A stretch of DNA of 64,000 nucleotides from Dialister succinatiphilus YIT 11850 (GTDB taxonomy: Bacteria; Bacillota; Negativicutes; Veillonellales; Dialisteraceae), in contig NZ_JH591187.1 of assembly GCF_000242435.1 (NCBI RefSeq), forward strand, positions 867,512-931,511. Direction: 5' to 3'. Every line of letters begins with the position of its first letter. Positions within the stretch are counted from its first letter, which is position 1. The position numbers were made by a program, and so were the translations under genes. The notes under the pieces were generated by a model. The model was not told the origin of the DNA and made no database searches. It worked only from the letters and a program-made list of their open reading frames with translations. Shown piece after piece: positions 49,871 to 57,549 of the stretch.

Positions 49871-49915
49871 CATTTCCGCTTTCATGCTTGAATTTGTGCA
49901 ATGCAAAGAACGGAA
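49871..49915 (+). repeat. Relic of one arm of the 165-bp element
   Basis: About 45 bp resembling the left arm of the MITE (GCTTT-AT-CTTGAATTT...GCAATGC-A-GAA-GG, roughly three quarters of positions matching), 19 bp from complete copy 5. Confidence 0.55.
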
Positions 49916-49933
49916 CAGAAAACGGGCGGCCAT

Positions 49934-50098
49934 TACGGAAGCACTGATTAATTCATAGAGTTTTCTTTTATAAGAATTTTTATGCACTGTTTCGTCATGG
50001 GCTTCCTTAAATAGCTCGCTATTCGCGTCAGCCCATTCCTTGCATTGCATAAAAATTCAAGAATAAAAGCAAACAATGATTTAATCAGCGCTTCCTTA
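49934..50098 (-). mobile_element. 165-bp palindromic MITE-like element, copy 5
   Basis: TA-flanked, inverted relative to copy 1, ~160 bp past the DUF47 gene stop. The ~155 bp between it and that gene (50099-50255) show no convincing feature beyond a G-run near 50211-50225. Confidence 0.85.
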
Positions 50099-50255
50099 GG
50101 AAAATCCCATGGCCGGCAGCATATAAAGAATCTGATAAAAGCAGACTCCATAAATGAAACCATGCCCTTCACTGATTCTTCACTGCCCTTCCGTCTGACA
50201 GGGAAAAACAGGGGGGTTCTGCCCCGCCGCTGATTCCAGTAATGATAAAAAATCT

Positions 50256-50867
50256 TCAGTAACGGGTAATGATTTTCTGCAGCAGCGGTACCGTTCCGGC
50301 AGAGGCATCAAGCACTTCCTCCAGGTGATCAAAGATTTCTTTCCAGTACACCAGCTCTGCTGCTTTAGTTTCAGATCCATACAGCTTTTTCATCATCCTG
50401 CGAAAGCAGTCATCCCCTCTTTCTTCGAAAGTATAAATCCGACGGCAGCGGGCTTCCATTTTCATGAAGTTTTCCGAGACATCAGTGGTGTAATCCATGA
50501 TTTTCTTCAGCTCTGAAAGGGATGCTGCCGACAGGCGGGCCATAAGGGTGAGTTCCTCCGGTGTTTCTCCCACCATGGCCATATCCAGCTGGCCCAGAAT
50601 GCTTTTGGAAATATCTACTATATGATACATCCGTTCAATAAGCCCCCTCGCGTTATCCAGCTGGGAAGGATCCTTGTAGGCCTTATACATCCGCTCCATC
50701 AGAAGGCCGTAGGATTCTCTGCATTTCATCTTGATATCGGAGCACTCTTTATAGCTTTCGGAAACTGCCATGCGTCCTTCTGCCGTTTCTTCCAAAAGAA
50801 ATCCGACTCTGCCGGTAAAGCCGGCAAAATCACGAAGTCTTTCAAAAAACTTATCTTCTTTACTCAT
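50256..50867 (-). CDS. DUF47 (PhoU-like) family protein
   Basis: A 203-residue all-helical protein resembling the DUF47/PhoU-like family: FFERLRDFAGFT near the start, DIKMKCRESYGLLMERMYKAY, a FEERGDDCFRRMMKKLY segment (about 147-163) and DHLEEVLD near the end. These match the Asp/Glu/Lys metal-binding pattern of PhoU-like bundles. Such proteins usually sit next to PitA-type phosphate transporters; none is here. Start ATG 50867 (MSKEDKF) follows GGAG by 6 nt, preferred over the ATG four codons upstream. Confidence 0.82.
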   Translation of the reverse strand: MSKEDKFFERLRDFAGFTGRVGFLLEETAEGRMAVSESYKECSDIKMKCRESYGLLMERMYKAYKDPSQLDNARGLIERMYHIVDISKSILGQLDMAMVGETPEELTLMARLSAASLSELKKIMDYTTDVSENFMKMEARCRRIYTFEERGDDCFRRMMKKLYGSETKAAELVYWKEIFDHLEEVLDASAGTVPLLQKIITRY

Positions 50868-50899
50868 CTGCGTCTCCATGTATGAAAATAGAAAAAGGC

Positions 50900-50929
50900 A
50901 AAACCATGAACCAGAGGATTCATGGTTTT
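50900..50929 (-). terminator. Terminator after UPF0173 gene
   Basis: Stem AAAACCATGAA/TTCATGGTTTT with a T-rich run on the minus strand, 17 bp past the stop. Confidence 0.8.
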
Positions 50930-50945
50930 ACTTCTATGCCTTTGA

Positions 50946-51611
50946 TTATAAATCTATCGTTTCTCCGGGGTGGACAATCATAACATCAAGCCCTTCCTCT
51001 GCCGCCTTTGTCTTGAAAGCGTCCACGTTCTGTGAAATCACAGGCCATGTATTGTAATGGAGGGGTATCACATGTTTTGCCTTCAGGAATTTTCCCGCCA
51101 GAATGGCATCGTCCGGTCCCATGGTGTAGTTATCGCCAATAGGCAGAATAGCATAGTCAATATCATAGAGCTCACCAAAGAGTTTCATGTCGCCGAAAAG
51201 GGCGGTATCTCCGGAATAGTAAACCACAGGGCCTTCTTTGAAGGAAATAATAAAGCCACAGGGTGTGCCGCCAGCTGCTCCGCAGCTGTGGAAAGCCTGC
51301 ACCATTTTCACATCACCGAAGTCAGCATGGAAAGTACCGCCCAGATTCATGGGCTGGAAATTGGACAGGGACTTGGAGAAAAGGGCAATAACCTCGGGAA
51401 TAGCTACTACCTTAGCCCCCGTGCGGAGTGCAATTTCATTGGCGTCGCCAAAATGATCGCTGTGAGCATGGGAAAGGAGGATGTAATCGCATCTTACCTT
51501 ATCCGCCTTCATCGCAGCCTGCCCGTTTCCTGTAAGAAACGGATCAAAAAGGAGCCTTTCTTTTCCTGTATCAATCTTAAAGCATGCATGTCCTAAAAAT
51601 GTGTACTTCAT
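50946..51611 (-). CDS. UPF0173 metal-dependent hydrolase
   Basis: A 221-residue metallo-beta-lactamase-fold protein of the UPF0173 group. It starts MKYTFLGHACF (family-typical), followed by LFDPFLTGN, the metal motif LLSHAHSDHFGD (about 46-57), YYSGDTALF, and PLHYNTWP near the end. Substrate unknown. ATG 51611 follows AAGGAGG by 8 nt; the 28 extra residues of the longest frame are rejected. Confidence 0.92.
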   Translation of the reverse strand: MKYTFLGHACFKIDTGKERLLFDPFLTGNGQAAMKADKVRCDYILLSHAHSDHFGDANEIALRTGAKVVAIPEVIALFSKSLSNFQPMNLGGTFHADFGDVKMVQAFHSCGAAGGTPCGFIISFKEGPVVYYSGDTALFGDMKLFGELYDIDYAILPIGDNYTMGPDDAILAGKFLKAKHVIPLHYNTWPVISQNVDAFKTKAAEEGLDVMIVHPGETIDL

Positions 51612-51675
51612 GATGAAAACCTCCTTGATTGATAGATATGAGATAATTTTGAGAAGAGATAAGCATTTTCCAGTG

Positions 51676-51709
51676 AAAGGGTTCAAAGGGTTCAAAGGGT
51701 TCAGAGGGG
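51676..51709. repeat. 9-bp repeat (AAAGGGTTC)n, second locus
   Basis: Three perfect AAAGGGTTC units then AGAGGGG, the same pattern as 42105-42147, leading directly into the hairpin array. Confidence 0.85.
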
Positions 51710-51712
51710 AAG

Positions 51713-51980
51713 GTTGACGGGGCTTCGCCCCGAGGGTTGTGGCCGCCTGACGGCGGCGGGTTGTGTCGAAGGGTTGTGAAGAGAAAGGTTCTTAAGATGG
51801 ATGGGCCTTCGGCCCAAGGGTTCTTAAGTTTGACGGCCCTTCAGGCCGAGGGTTGTGGTATCGCCCTTGGACACACCTTCGGTGTGAGGGTTCTTAAGAT
51901 GGACCGGCCTGCGGCCGGAAGGTTCTTAAGTTTGACGGCCTTTCAGGCCGAGGGTTGCGGATTGCCCGTTGGGCAATGCT
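51713..51980 (+). repeat. Hairpin-linker array, left arm (eight hairpins)
   Basis: Eight different short perfect inverted repeats with 3-5-nt loops, e.g. GGGGCTTCGCCCC (51719), GCCGCCTGACGGCGGC (51742), TGGGCCTTCGGCCCA (51802), CACACCTTCGGTGTG (51872), CCGGCCTGCGGCCGG (51904), TTGCCCGTTGGGCAA (51962). They are separated by recurring linkers GAGGGTTGTGG and GGGTTCTTAAGTTTGAC. Linkers are constant, stems vary but stay complementary. No gene. Confidence 0.85.
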
Positions 51981-52264
51981 TATGAAGTCAGCGTTACGGA
52001 TTAGCTTTATGAGTCATAGGGCATGAAAAACATTCTGCTGACTGGCTCGCTGCGCTCGCCTCCCCCTATCCGGCTTCGCCGGACTTCCCCCGCAAGCGGG
52101 GCAGAATAAAGCTAACGCATAGCGAAGAATAAAGTCCCCCCGCCGGGGGGAAGGTGGTGGCGCCAGCCACCAAAAGGGGTGCATTTCCGACGCCCGCAGG
52201 GCGGTTGTAAAGGTTTTACACAAACTGGCGCCTTCCATAATTTAGAGGCGCCCTCCACAACCCT
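51981..52264. repeat. Hairpin-rich DNA between array arms
   Basis: More inverted repeats (TCCGGCTTCGCCGGA, CCCCGCAAGCGGGG, TCCCCCCGCCGGGGGGA, GGTGGTGGCGCCAGCCACC, CGCCCGCAGGGCG) without the regular linker. No gene. Confidence 0.7.
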
Positions 52265-52415
52265 CAGCGGCATAGCCGCTGTCAAACTTAAGAACCCTCG
52301 GGGCGATAGCCCCGTCAAACTTTAGAACCCTCAAGCCCCAAAGGGGCTTGTCCATAAGGCGGTTGTATGGTTTTCGCCGCCAAAGGCGGCATAAGAAATG
52401 GCGCCGAAGGCGCCG
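52265..52415 (-). repeat. Hairpin-linker array, right arm part 1 (inverted)
   Basis: Hairpins CAGCGGCATAGCCGCTG, CGGGGCGATAGCCCCG, CAAGCCCCAAAGGGGCTTG, GCCGCCAAAGGCGGC and GGCGCCGAAGGCGCC. The first are joined by GTCAAACTTAAGAACCCTC, the exact reverse complement of the left-arm linker. Confidence 0.85.
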
Positions 52416-52429
52416 TACCTCGCCAGCGG

Positions 52430-52633
52430 GCACGGTCAGCCAACCAACAGGTAAGCCCTTTAATGGGCAGGCTAAGGGCCTACTTTGGCTGACTTGGAGG
52501 TCCTATGCAGGACCTCCACAATACTATATACCTCCCGAGGGCGAGAGCCCGGAGCCCGCCTGTAAGGCGAAGCCGATCACAGGCAGAACCCTGGCAGCCC
52601 AGGGCCGAAAGGCCCGGCGGCTGGCTCAACCCT
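52430..52633. other. Structured block of unknown identity
   Basis: About 200 bp lacking the linker but rich in nested complementarity: GTCAGCCAA (52436-52444) pairs with TTGGCTGAC, enclosing GCCCTTTAATGGGC. Then GGAGGTCC/GGACCTCC, GGGCGAGAGCCC, GCCTGT...ACAGGC enclosing GGCGAAGCC, CCCTGG/CCAGGG, and GGGCC-GAAA-GGCCC with a GNRA loop. It may be a structured RNA or further palindromic repeats; no known RNA family recognised. Confidence 0.45.
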
Positions 52634-52804
52634 CACGCCCGTAAGGGCGTGTCAACCTTCGGGAATACTGGAAAGCATCGCGCCGGTCCCGGTCCCGATC
52701 TCGACCGCGCCACAGGCGCTTCAAACTTTAGAACCTTCGCACCGTAAGGTGCGTCAAACTTCAGCCGCGAAGCGGCTGTCAAACATGAGCCCGCAAAAGC
52801 GGGC
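52634..52804 (-). repeat. Hairpin-linker array, right arm part 2 (inverted)
   Basis: Hairpins CACGCCCGTAAGGGCGTG (52634), GCGCCACAGGCGC (52707), CGCACCGTAAGGTGCG (52738), CAGCCGCGAAGCGGCTG (52762) and GCCCGCAAAAGCGGGC (52789), with linkers of the TTCAAACTTTAGAACC / GTCAAACTTC type. The last ends 5 bp from the ANTAR gene stop. Confidence 0.85.
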
Positions 52805-52809
52805 AGCTC

Positions 52810-53400
52810 TTACCTGTTCTTTCTTGCCATGATTTCCTTTACTACCTTCTGCGCCACATCGGCGATGGTGATGCCCCGCTTCATACTGGTCTGCTGCATA
52901 CGGCGATAGGCATCTTCTTCAGTAATATGGTAGTAATCCATAAGAAGGCCCTTGGCACGATCCACGATCTTCCGGGCAGCCAGTTCTCTTTCCATGTTTT
53001 TCACCCGGTCCACCATGTCTTTCTTCTGTCTGTACTGACTCACGGCAATCTGAATGGCAGGGAAGAGTGTCTTCTCTTCCACCGGTTTCATGACATATCC
53101 AAAGACCATGGATTTCTTGGCCTTTTCAATCATATCTTCATCACCGAAAGCAGTGAGAAGAACTACAGGAGCCAGATTATCATGAGCAATCATGCGGGCA
53201 GCCTGTATCCCGTCAAGCCTCGGCATTTTTACATCCAGAATAGCCAGATCCGGCTTCTTCTCTTTTACCAGATTCAGTGCTTCCACGCCATCGGAGCCAA
53301 TGCCCACCACTTCGTGGCCTGCTTCTTCCAGCATTTCCCTAAGGTCCATGCAGATGAGAGCTTCATCATCTGCGATAACGATTCGATATTTTTCTGACAT
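52810..53400 (-). CDS. ANTAR-domain response regulator
   Basis: A 196-residue two-component regulator that acts on RNA by antitermination. The receiver domain (1-120) has the acidic pocket ADDEA, the phospho-acceptor Asp in AILDVKMP (about 55), and the VMKPVEE lysine. The C-terminal ANTAR domain (about 135-190) has KIVDRAKGLLMDYYHITEEDAY and the following helical RMQQTSMKRGITIADVA. Closest known logic is EutV or PdtaR. It is directly downstream of its kinase (1 nt between stop and start), ribosome-binding site GGAGGG inside the kinase end. Confidence 0.94.
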   Translation of the reverse strand: MSEKYRIVIADDEALICMDLREMLEEAGHEVVGIGSDGVEALNLVKEKKPDLAILDVKMPRLDGIQAARMIAHDNLAPVVLLTAFGDEDMIEKAKKSMVFGYVMKPVEEKTLFPAIQIAVSQYRQKKDMVDRVKNMERELAARKIVDRAKGLLMDYYHITEEDAYRRMQQTSMKRGITIADVAQKVVKEIMARKNR

Positions 53401-53401
53401 G

Positions 53402-54820
53402 CTATCCCTCCATCACTGACAGGGGACAATCAATATCGGCTGTCACCATATGATTTTCATTTTTCAGGGAAAATTTCCCTTTCAGTTCAATTTCCGAAAG
53501 ATTCCTAACAATCTGGAGTCCCAGGTCAAAGGTTTTGGTACTGAAATCATCAGCCAGAGGATGTCCATCATTTCTGATATAAACATGAAGATCACTGCCT
53601 CGAATTTCGGTGCCCACCACCAGTGTTCCCTTTTCCATATCCTTAAATCCATGGTCGATGGCATTATGAATGAGCTCATTGGCTGCAATGGCCAGCGGTA
53701 CTGCCTTTTCAGAGTCTACAATGAGACTCCGTCTTGATTTTTCCCTTACCACATTGACAGGTATAAGGGCCAGGCTGTCCACGGATAGCTTGGTAATTTT
53801 GTCCAAAAGAATATCCATATCGATCTTATCGCCGCTCTGGCTGGCCAGAATATCATGAATCTGAGAAATACCGAGAATACGGCTTACCGCCCGACGGAGC
53901 GCTTCCTTTGTGTCATCATCTTTGGCCCGCCTTGCCTGCATGCGAAGCATACCGGCAATGGTATTCAAACTGTTTTTTACCCGGTGATGGATTTCCTTAA
54001 TAACGGAGTCCTTCACCAGAATTTGTCTTTCTTTTTCCCTGATGGCAGTCACATCAGTAAGTACCAGCACCGTACGTACCACCCTGCCTCCGGAAATAAT
54101 AGGAAGACCCCAGGCGGAAAGAGTCATGTTTTCAGACACCTCATCGCCATAAGCAGGCTTTCCGGTCTTCATGACCTTGTCCACCAGCGGGAGCCGGACA
54201 ATGGTGTGACCGATGAGCTCCCGGCTTTCCACCGCTTCCTTGTCCAGCACAAAATACAGGTCATCAGCCATGTCATTGGCATAAATAATACGTCCTCCGG
54301 CATCCAGGATAATCACACCGTCCTGGGGGCGAATGCTGTAGTAGTCAGCAGTAGAAAAAGGTACCTGCAGTGCCAGATTAGCCGTATCCGTAAGCACCTG
54401 CTGCTGTTTTACGGAATTTGCCATAAAGCACACCGCAGCAAAAGGGATACCTGCATTATCCACAATGGGATAAGCCGTCACTGCCACCGTCAGCCCCTGG
54501 TCAAGCTCCATGCGCCCCACCACTTTTCTTCCAGTGGTGAAAACATTTTCAATGACTGCCAGATCTTCTCCTAAACGGGTATCTCCGGATTTAAAGAAGG
54601 TAGATCCATGAGTATAAGATGGCTTAACCGCCATGAGTATGACGGAAATGTCATCATTCTTTCCTCTGGCGCAAAGGTATACCTGATTTCTGGAAATATC
54701 AGAAGCCAGCTGCAGTGCCACCTGCATATGGTCCAGAATCTTAGCCTGCACATCGGTGAGTTTCGTGGTGTCCCGCACCAGCGTATAGAGCTGGCTCATT
54801 TCAATTCCACGGGTCTGCAT
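53402..54820 (-). CDS. Sensor histidine kinase, HisKA_2 type (PdtaS/EutW-like)
   Basis: A 472-residue soluble kinase with no membrane segments, so it senses a cytoplasmic signal. The N-terminal ~145 residues resemble the GAF-like H_kinase_N domain, then a PAS domain (about 160-270; GVIILDAGGRIIYAND). The HisKA_2 phospho-acceptor is EIHHRVKNSLNTIAGML (about 283-299). The HATPase has NELIHNAIDHGF. It should phosphorylate the adjacent ANTAR regulator. Start ATG 54820 (MQTRGIEM) after GGGGGA; a GTG five codons upstream lies on that site. Confidence 0.92.
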   Translation of the reverse strand: MQTRGIEMSQLYTLVRDTTKLTDVQAKILDHMQVALQLASDISRNQVYLCARGKNDDISVILMAVKPSYTHGSTFFKSGDTRLGEDLAVIENVFTTGRKVVGRMELDQGLTVAVTAYPIVDNAGIPFAAVCFMANSVKQQQVLTDTANLALQVPFSTADYYSIRPQDGVIILDAGGRIIYANDMADDLYFVLDKEAVESRELIGHTIVRLPLVDKVMKTGKPAYGDEVSENMTLSAWGLPIISGGRVVRTVLVLTDVTAIREKERQILVKDSVIKEIHHRVKNSLNTIAGMLRMQARRAKDDDTKEALRRAVSRILGISQIHDILASQSGDKIDMDILLDKITKLSVDSLALIPVNVVREKSRRSLIVDSEKAVPLAIAANELIHNAIDHGFKDMEKGTLVVGTEIRGSDLHVYIRNDGHPLADDFSTKTFDLGLQIVRNLSEIELKGKFSLKNENHMVTADIDCPLSVMEG

Positions 54821-54934
54821 AATTTTTTCCCCCACAATAATGCAATCAGCAGTTCCTGAGGAATCGCTGATGAAATTCCTGTTCCATCATTGAATTCATA
54901 TGAAATGAAACTCTTAGCGTAAATCAGCAGCTTT

Positions 54935-55957
54935 TCAAAGTTTGAGCTGATCGGCTAGAAATGGCAGCCGGGGATCCGCATTGAGATTCATAGGTGCAAA
55001 GTCTCCGGCCTTTGCCATGTAATAAGCCCTGCATCCAATCATGGCGCCATTATCAGTACAGAGTACCGGGTCCGGGCGGCACATACGAATGCCCCGTTTA
55101 TCGCATTCTTCCTTCAATGCTTTGCGAAGACCGCTGTTGGCTGCCACACCGCCGGCCAGAGCAATGGTCTTATACCCCGTTGCCTCTGCCGCTTTCATGG
55201 CCTTTTCCACCAGCACATCTACCACTGCTTTCTGGAAGGATGCAGCCACATCCTTTGGATTAATTTCTTCCTTCTTCATTTTGGCGGTATTCAGGTAGTT
55301 AATGACTGCTGATTTCAGGCCGCTGAAGGAAAAATCAAAAGTATGTTCTCTCCCAAGCCCCATGGGGAACGAAATGGCATCAGGATTTCCTTCCTGGGCC
55401 AGCCTGTCGATATGGGGGCCGCCAGGATAAGGATAACCCATGACCCTGGCAATCTTATCGAAGGCTTCCCCTGCTGCATCATCTCTTGTCTGACCAAGAA
55501 GCTGGAAGGTATTGTAATCCTTCACCACCACAATCATAGTATGGCCGCCGGAAACCACCAGAGACAGGAAAGGCGGCTCCAAATCCGGATACTGCAGAAG
55601 ATTGGCGAAGATATGGCCTTCCATATGATTGACCGCCACCAGGGGCTTATCCAGCGCCCAGGCCGCCGCTTTGGCAGCTGCTACCCCCACCAGGAGAGCC
55701 CCCACCAGGCCCGGCCCCTGGGTCACTGCAATGGCATCTATATCTTCCCAGGAACATCCGGCCTGCTCCAATGCCTCAATGGCTACAGGAAGCACATCTT
55801 CTATATGGTGGCGGGAGGCAATTTCAGGCACTACTCCGCCGAATTTCTTGTGAATAGGCACCTGTGTGGAAATAACGTCAGACAAGATATGGCGCCCGTC
55901 TTCAATCACCGCACAGGATGTTTCATCACAGCTTGATTCAAACGATAAAATCTTCAT
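54935..55957 (-). CDS. tsaD: tRNA N6-adenosine threonylcarbamoyltransferase TsaD
   Basis: A 340-residue Kae1/YgjD ASKHA protein that transfers threonylcarbamoyl to A37 of ANN-decoding tRNAs. Motifs: [10 protein letters not shown] (about 5-14), the metal-binding HMEGH (about 110-114), VSGGHT (about 134-139), and [10 protein letters not shown] (about 269-278). It overlaps rimI by 4 bp in tsaE-tsaB-rimI-tsaD. Confidence 0.97.
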   Translation of the reverse strand: MKILSFESSCDETSCAVIEDGRHILSDVISTQVPIHKKFGGVVPEIASRHHIEDVLPVAIEALEQAGCSWEDIDAIAVTQGPGLVGALLVGVAAAKAAAWALDKPLVAVNHMEGHIFANLLQYPDLEPPFLSLVVSGGHTMIVVVKDYNTFQLLGQTRDDAAGEAFDKIARVMGYPYPGGPHIDRLAQEGNPDAISFPMGLGREHTFDFSFSGLKSAVINYLNTAKMKKEEINPKDVAASFQKAVVDVLVEKAMKAAEATGYKTIALAGGVAANSGLRKALKEECDKRGIRMCRPDPVLCTDNGAMIGCRAYYMAKAGDFAPMNLNADPRLPFLADQLKL

Positions 55958-56421
55958 AATTCTCCTTCTACTTTTCTGGACATAATATATCCATCCTCTT
56001 TAGGAAGGTCATAAACTCCTTTTCTGAGCCCCAGCACTTCAAATCCATGATTTTTGTAAAGGCGCTGTGCCTCCTCATTGCTCACCCGCACCTCCAGGAA
56101 AAGGGTGTTCATATGTCTCCGAGCCGCTTCCATAAGTCCTGCCTCCAGAAGAAGGGCGCCAATGCCTTTCTTTCGAAAAGAGGGACGAACACCGATGTTA
56201 AGCAGCTGTCCTTCATCGGCAATGAACCAGAAGCAGCCATAGCCTGCAATTTCTCCATTCATTCTGGCTATAAAATATTCACTGTGGCTTCCTTCCATAT
56301 CATGGATCACCGTTTCTTTACGCCAGGCATCGGAAAAGCAGAGCTTCCCTATTTCATAAATGGCAGATGCGTCGGCTCTATCAGCCTTTTCAATCAGGAT
56401 TTCCTGTGCTGTTTCTCCCAA
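55954..56421 (-). CDS. rimI: Ribosomal-protein-S18-alanine N-acetyltransferase-like protein
   Basis: A 155-residue GNAT acetyltransferase in the usual rimI place between tsaB and tsaD. It has the acetyl-CoA-binding [17 protein letters not shown] (about 76-92), [20 protein letters not shown] (about 107-126) and a final EDGYIMSRK. Start is TTG 56421, close after GAGG; this overlaps tsaB by 28 bp. No better start is seen. Exact substrate is inferred from context. Confidence 0.9.
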   Translation of the reverse strand: MGETAQEILIEKADRADASAIYEIGKLCFSDAWRKETVIHDMEGSHSEYFIARMNGEIAGYGCFWFIADEGQLLNIGVRPSFRKKGIGALLLEAGLMEAARRHMNTLFLEVRVSNEEAQRLYKNHGFEVLGLRKGVYDLPKEDGYIMSRKVEGEL

Positions 56422-57086
56422 AGTACCTCAGCCTCGCTTCTGCGGATATAATTAGGAAGAATGGACAGGGGACTGTCAGTCTTTCCTTCCCTGATCTTTT
56501 TTAAGCCGGCCATAGCTACGCTTCCTGCCCGGGCCAGGCGGCTATGCGGCGGTGCCAGTTTAATGCCTGCAGAAACAAGCTTGTCCTTGTATTTATCAGC
56601 GCATTCTCCTACTGCAATCACGGGACCGCCATGGGTCAGAGCTGCTTCAATGACCTGATCTATAGGTGCCGCTTCTTCCTTTTCTTCCTGCCACATTTCA
56701 TCAAAAGCGCCGTATAAAGCAGCATACACATTGCCCCGCTGGGCATCCAGAAGAGGCAGGATAAAGGCCTGGGCCCCCGCCATATTCCAGGCCAGCGCTT
56801 CCAGCGTGTCCACTCCAGCCAGAGGGACCTTCCATATATAGGACAGCATTTTGGCAGTGGCAAGGCCGATGCGAAGGCCTGTAAATGAGCCGGGACCGAT
56901 AGAAACGGCCACAGCCGTTATATCCTTCTTGGAAACCCCTGCCTCCTTTATCATTTCATCCATATGGGGGATAAGCTGTTCCGAATGGGTAAGCCTTTTC
57001 TGTACTGTCCATTCAGCAATCAGCCTGTCCTCTTCTGCCAATGCACAGCTTAGTACCAGTGATGATGTATCAATGGCCAGCAGCAT
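56394..57086 (-). CDS. tsaB: t6A biosynthesis protein TsaB
   Basis: A 230-residue ASKHA-fold partner of TsaD. It has LAIDTSSLVLSCAL (3-16), the VAVSIGPGSFTGLRIGLATAK signature (residues ~59-79), and VDTLEALAWN. Together with TsaE and TsaD it forms the threonylcarbamoyl transfer complex. It overlaps tsaE by 17 bp and rimI by 28 bp. Confidence 0.95.
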   Translation of the reverse strand: MLLAIDTSSLVLSCALAEEDRLIAEWTVQKRLTHSEQLIPHMDEMIKEAGVSKKDITAVAVSIGPGSFTGLRIGLATAKMLSYIWKVPLAGVDTLEALAWNMAGAQAFILPLLDAQRGNVYAALYGAFDEMWQEEKEEAAPIDQVIEAALTHGGPVIAVGECADKYKDKLVSAGIKLAPPHSRLARAGSVAMAGLKKIREGKTDSPLSILPNYIRRSEAEVLWEKQHRKS

Positions 57087-57549
57087 AATTTTCTATCTCC
57101 TTTGTTATTTCAACCGGAGCCTTTCCGCTCCAGGATACAGTAATCTTTCTTTCCTCTTCACCGGAAAGGACGATATGAATATGAATACTTTCTTCAGGAA
57201 TGAGAGAAGGGAACATATCTGCCCATTCCACCACCACTACGCCGCCTTCTCCATATTCTTCCCAGCCGATGTTCCATAAATCATCTTCGCTGTGAAGACG
57301 ATAGAAATCAAAATGCTTCAAAGGAAGACGGCCATCTTCATATATATTCATAATGGTAAAGGTAGGACTTCCTACCACTCCCTCTATACCCATTCCCTTA
57401 GCCAGTCCCTGGACGAAATGAGTCTTGCCTGCGCCCAAATCGCCGGTTAATGCAATGAAAAGACCATCTTGGGCTCTTTCCCCCAGGAAACGACCGAAAT
57501 CCATGGTTTCCTTTTCACTGTTCGTCGTGAATGTTACTTCATTTTTCAT
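57070..57549 (-). CDS. tsaE: t6A biosynthesis ATPase TsaE
   Basis: A 159-residue P-loop ATPase that drives the TsaB-TsaD complex. Walker A is ALTGDLGAGKTHFVQGLA (about 33-50); then GSPTFTIMNIYEDG, HFDFYRL and VVVVEWAD. Length is usual for the family. It overlaps the patatin gene by 11 bp upstream and tsaB by 17 bp downstream. Confidence 0.95.
   Translation of the reverse strand: MKNEVTFTTNSEKETMDFGRFLGERAQDGLFIALTGDLGAGKTHFVQGLAKGMGIEGVVGSPTFTIMNIYEDGRLPLKHFDFYRLHSEDDLWNIGWEEYGEGGVVVVEWADMFPSLIPEESIHIHIVLSGEEERKITVSWSGKAPVEITKEIENYAAGH

Noticed and set aside
52430-52633. RNase P RNA, tmRNA or SRP RNA
   Set aside because: None of the conserved core sequences of these RNAs could be found on either strand.
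51713-52804. Possible CRISPR array
   Set aside because: The conserved parts are linkers and the variable parts are self-complementary hairpins, the opposite of CRISPR; no cas genes.
51713-52804. Hairpin array as RNA targets of the neighbouring ANTAR regulator
   Set aside because: ANTAR targets are paired hairpins with six-base loops of a fixed pattern near terminators; these hairpins have 3-5-base loops and no coupled terminators.
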